This document shows, in pieces, positions 61,501-64,000 of a DNA stretch of 64,000 nucleotides. The notes beneath the pieces are model-generated. The model made no database searches. It was given only the letters and a program-made list of their open reading frames with translations, and was not told where the DNA came from. The DNA comes from Tetranychus cinnabarinus (taxonomy: Eukaryota; Arthropoda; Arachnida; Trombidiformes; Tetranychidae): contig WHVY01000007.1 of assembly GCA_022266195.1 (NCBI GenBank), forward strand, positions 2,418,001 through 2,482,000. The letters run 5' to 3'. Made by a program: the position numbers and the translations under genes. Every line of letters starts with the position of its first letter. Position 1 is the stretch's first letter.

Positions 61501-64000
61501 TTAAACGATTATTTTTGTTCTCTTAATGATGAATTTTACTTTTTATGATCAAAGTCGATTTCGAATCGAATGCTAGACTCGTCGTGAAGTTGAAGCGAAT
61601 GAAGAAGATTGAAATAGATTCTTCGAATTTACATTTCCCTGAATATTAATCGACATATTTTTGAAACATTTTATTTCTTATTGACTGAACTTTGCTTGAT
61701 CAAGATTTGGTTTGCATCTTATTATTGTCAGTTTGTATTGACCTTTGAGAAATGAAGAATCAAATTGAATCGCATTTTACTTGGACAATGAGGAAATGTT
61801 TTGGATGATTTATCGCCGTTTGACATGATTTATTCTTGTAAATTGAAGACTTGAATTCACAGTGATTAAGTTGCAAGTTTGCTACTTTGGATCGATTCGT
61901 TCAAGTTAAACTTCAATGTCTAAAGTGTTTACTTGGATTGAACATTTTTTGGTGTTTGCCCATTAAAAATCCATTTTGCAACATTTCTCGAGTTTAAATG
62001 GAAAGGATCAAGAGAATGGTCGAGACAAGAGGAACTTTTTTTGTCAAATTCTGTACTTTACTGGGGAAATCATTGATCTTGAAGTTGAAACAGTTTCTTC
62101 AATTGTGTTCTTGACACTATTTAATTCAATTTTACTTGATAAAATGATGGAAATTTCATTGAATACGATTGTTTGACAGCTTTTTCATTGAGATCAGACA
62201 AAATTTGTGTGACATTTGACAAAATCTTCTCTACTATTCATCCAAACCAAATCAAATTTTATCATTCATTTTTCAACATTAGCGCCTGGAAAAACCAACA
62301 AAAAGTCCCAGACCATTATTGTGTTTCAATAGCAAATCTACGCTTTTCTGTAGAAGCTTAAAACATGAATTTATTTGCAATATTATTCAAATTGATCCCA
62401 GTGAACCCAATCAGTTGGCCAATGTTTCCTATTAACTGAAAATTGCAACTCGTAAAGCTGGTAAAACATCAATTGAACTGTCAAAATAGTCTCAAGGTGC
62501 AATTTTGTGTAATTGGAAAGCAATTTCATTTCACGCAAAAGACACTTTAGATGGTATGAGCTCGATGTGTACATTTCGATGCAAAATTCTATCGATCTTC
62601 AAAATTCTAAACAACTTTAAAAACTTGAATTTTCCTTTTATTCTTTTACCGTTTCTCTTCCAAACGAAAATCTGTTTTAAACGATAATTTGGTACAAATT
62701 GTGAAGGAAAGTTGTTTGCCATCGTGTTTATCAAGAAAATAACTATTTTTTGTCGAGTTTGTTTCTGCCTTCGAGATCGACTTTGTCTTGGATGAAGCAA
62801 ACAGTATTTTCGCATATGTCTAATTTGTAAAAGTAAACCATTTGACAGCGCTGTTTCCAGAGTATCATTATTACGACTGCAACTGAGTTACAATTGTCAG
62901 CTTGAACAATTTCCAGATGTAGCATTAGATTCATTGATATCGCATTGAACAAAAAGGCGACTCAAAAAATATGTTTAGCCTCGAACTATTACTCAAGTTT
63001 CTTTGTGACTGGTTTATTCACAAACAGATACACTTAAACAGATTATAATCACATAAATATCTCTCGATTTTTTTACTCTTTTTCTGTCTTCTTCTTTCGC
63101 TGACTTTCCATGATCACACGATTTATCATTCAGCTTCATCAAAAGATGGAAAAAGTAAATAGACATTTTTCCATTCTGCTTGCCTTCACCATCAACATGG
63201 TTATGTTTCATCATGAAGAATGAAATTGAAGACGTTCAAAAGTCTTCAAAGTGTAAAGTTGAAAATACAAATGTTGTTTGAGCTCCAACCAAAAGTGTTA
63301 TAAAGTTGATGAAGAATCGAATTTTTTCCGAATTTCTCCAAATCTTTTTCAACGGTAAAGATGGATAAACCTTTGCAGAAACCAATCAATGCTGTTCATC
63401 TAAATGATTAAACAATTTGTGGTTCAACCATTAATCAGGAAAATGTGAGAGGAAAGGTTATTCCATATTGATTCATTTATCGAAGCGAAAAAGTTTTTCT
63501 TCTCTCGACTTGATTCAGATAAACATTTAATATTCACTCACAAGTATCGATTGCAGCTTAATCAACTCTCTTGTTGATCTTTAATCGATTAACAAACGTT
63601 TATTCAACCAGATAGTTTCAATCATTAATCATGTTCGAGCAAAATGCAGGCAAAAAAGAAGAAAAATGTTTAATTTCTTTTTCATGATGCAAAAGTTGAA
63701 ACATTCAATGCGCATATTTAGCTTCAACTCTAATTTTCCTCTTTACAGAGTTGGCCTTTTATGAAAGGAAAGAGTAAAAAAATGAATTGCCATGAAAAAT
63801 GTTGGAGCTTTTCATGTTCTCATTAATTTCATTTTTTCCTCATTAATATGACAATTAAATTTCAACTTGTAATTTGAATTTTCCTTTCAAACTGAATTTA
63901 AATTGGTTCAAATTAATCGAAAGTGAACTTTTCCTTTTTGCTGAATTTTAAGTAGAAGTCGAAATTTCATGAAAAATTTCATTTTCCACAATCACGATTA
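49560..64000. other. 14.4 kb without a supported gene
   Basis: After the carbonic anhydrase stop, the first few hundred bases are probably its 3' UTR. The remainder is AT-rich with many short open frames on both strands, none carrying a domain I recognise and none linked by convincing splice sites. Two frames look slightly coding-like (minus 49982-50176 and plus 51676-51873) but are not assigned. Two patches near 58930-59000 and 59810-59870 share TTCAGGTGC plus CGTAAA words. The stretch could be intergenic or a long intron of a gene outside the window. Confidence 0.5.

Noticed and set aside
1..64000. tRNA, rRNA or CRISPR features
   Set aside because: I looked for tRNA A/B-box patterns, ribosomal segments and regularly spaced repeats by eye on both strands and found none that hold together; a covariance-model scan would settle it.

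Overview
The window is 64 kb of AT-rich eukaryotic (animal) DNA. It holds seven spliced or single-exon protein genes that I can place exactly by homology remembered from their families, by GT-AG splice sites and by reading-frame continuity. The gene set (a NOS1AP/CAPON adaptor, RPB5, Ral GTPase, LSM12, TMEM199, TMEM177 and an alpha-carbonic anhydrase) is metazoan. Very short introns in the housekeeping genes (55-90 bases), long AT-rich introns elsewhere, a DRE-like TATCGATA promoter palindrome and GAGA repeats point to an arthropod. My best guess is a compact-genome chelicerate such as an acariform (spider-type) mite, but that is inference, not proof.

Layout. 1-30129 (+): a NOS1AP-type PTB adaptor gene in five coding exons, with two giant introns of 12.5 and 13.9 kb. 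Intron 2 contains a 403-bp hairpin-forming palindrome (9416-9818), itself bracketed by a diverged direct repeat. Intron 3 contains an element of about 0.6 kb with 30-bp terminal inverted repeats (27311-27924). 31632-37990: a tight cluster of five basic cellular genes in 6.4 kb. In order these are TMEM199/VMA12 (-), RPB5 (+), Ral (+), LSM12 (-) and TMEM177 (+). TMEM199 and RPB5 are divergent and share one 345-bp promoter region. Ral and LSM12 converge with only 18 bases between their stop codons. 41156-49559 (+): a cytosolic alpha-carbonic anhydrase in six coding exons, with a TATA box and a GA-rich tract upstream. 49560-64000: about 14.4 kb with no gene that I can support.

The genes are not one pathway. 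Two long-intron genes of the kind that usually have regulated expression (the NOS1AP adaptor and carbonic anhydrase) flank a dense housekeeping block (transcription, V-ATPase assembly, exocyst/vesicle signalling, RNA binding, cytochrome oxidase assembly). The most unusual structure outside the genes is the nearly perfect 193-bp-arm palindrome inside a transcribed intron. Next are a diverged 0.2-kb inverted duplication that places related sequence after RPB5 and upstream of TMEM177, and a decayed copy of a TMEM199 coding fragment sitting in the TMEM199/RPB5 shared promoter.
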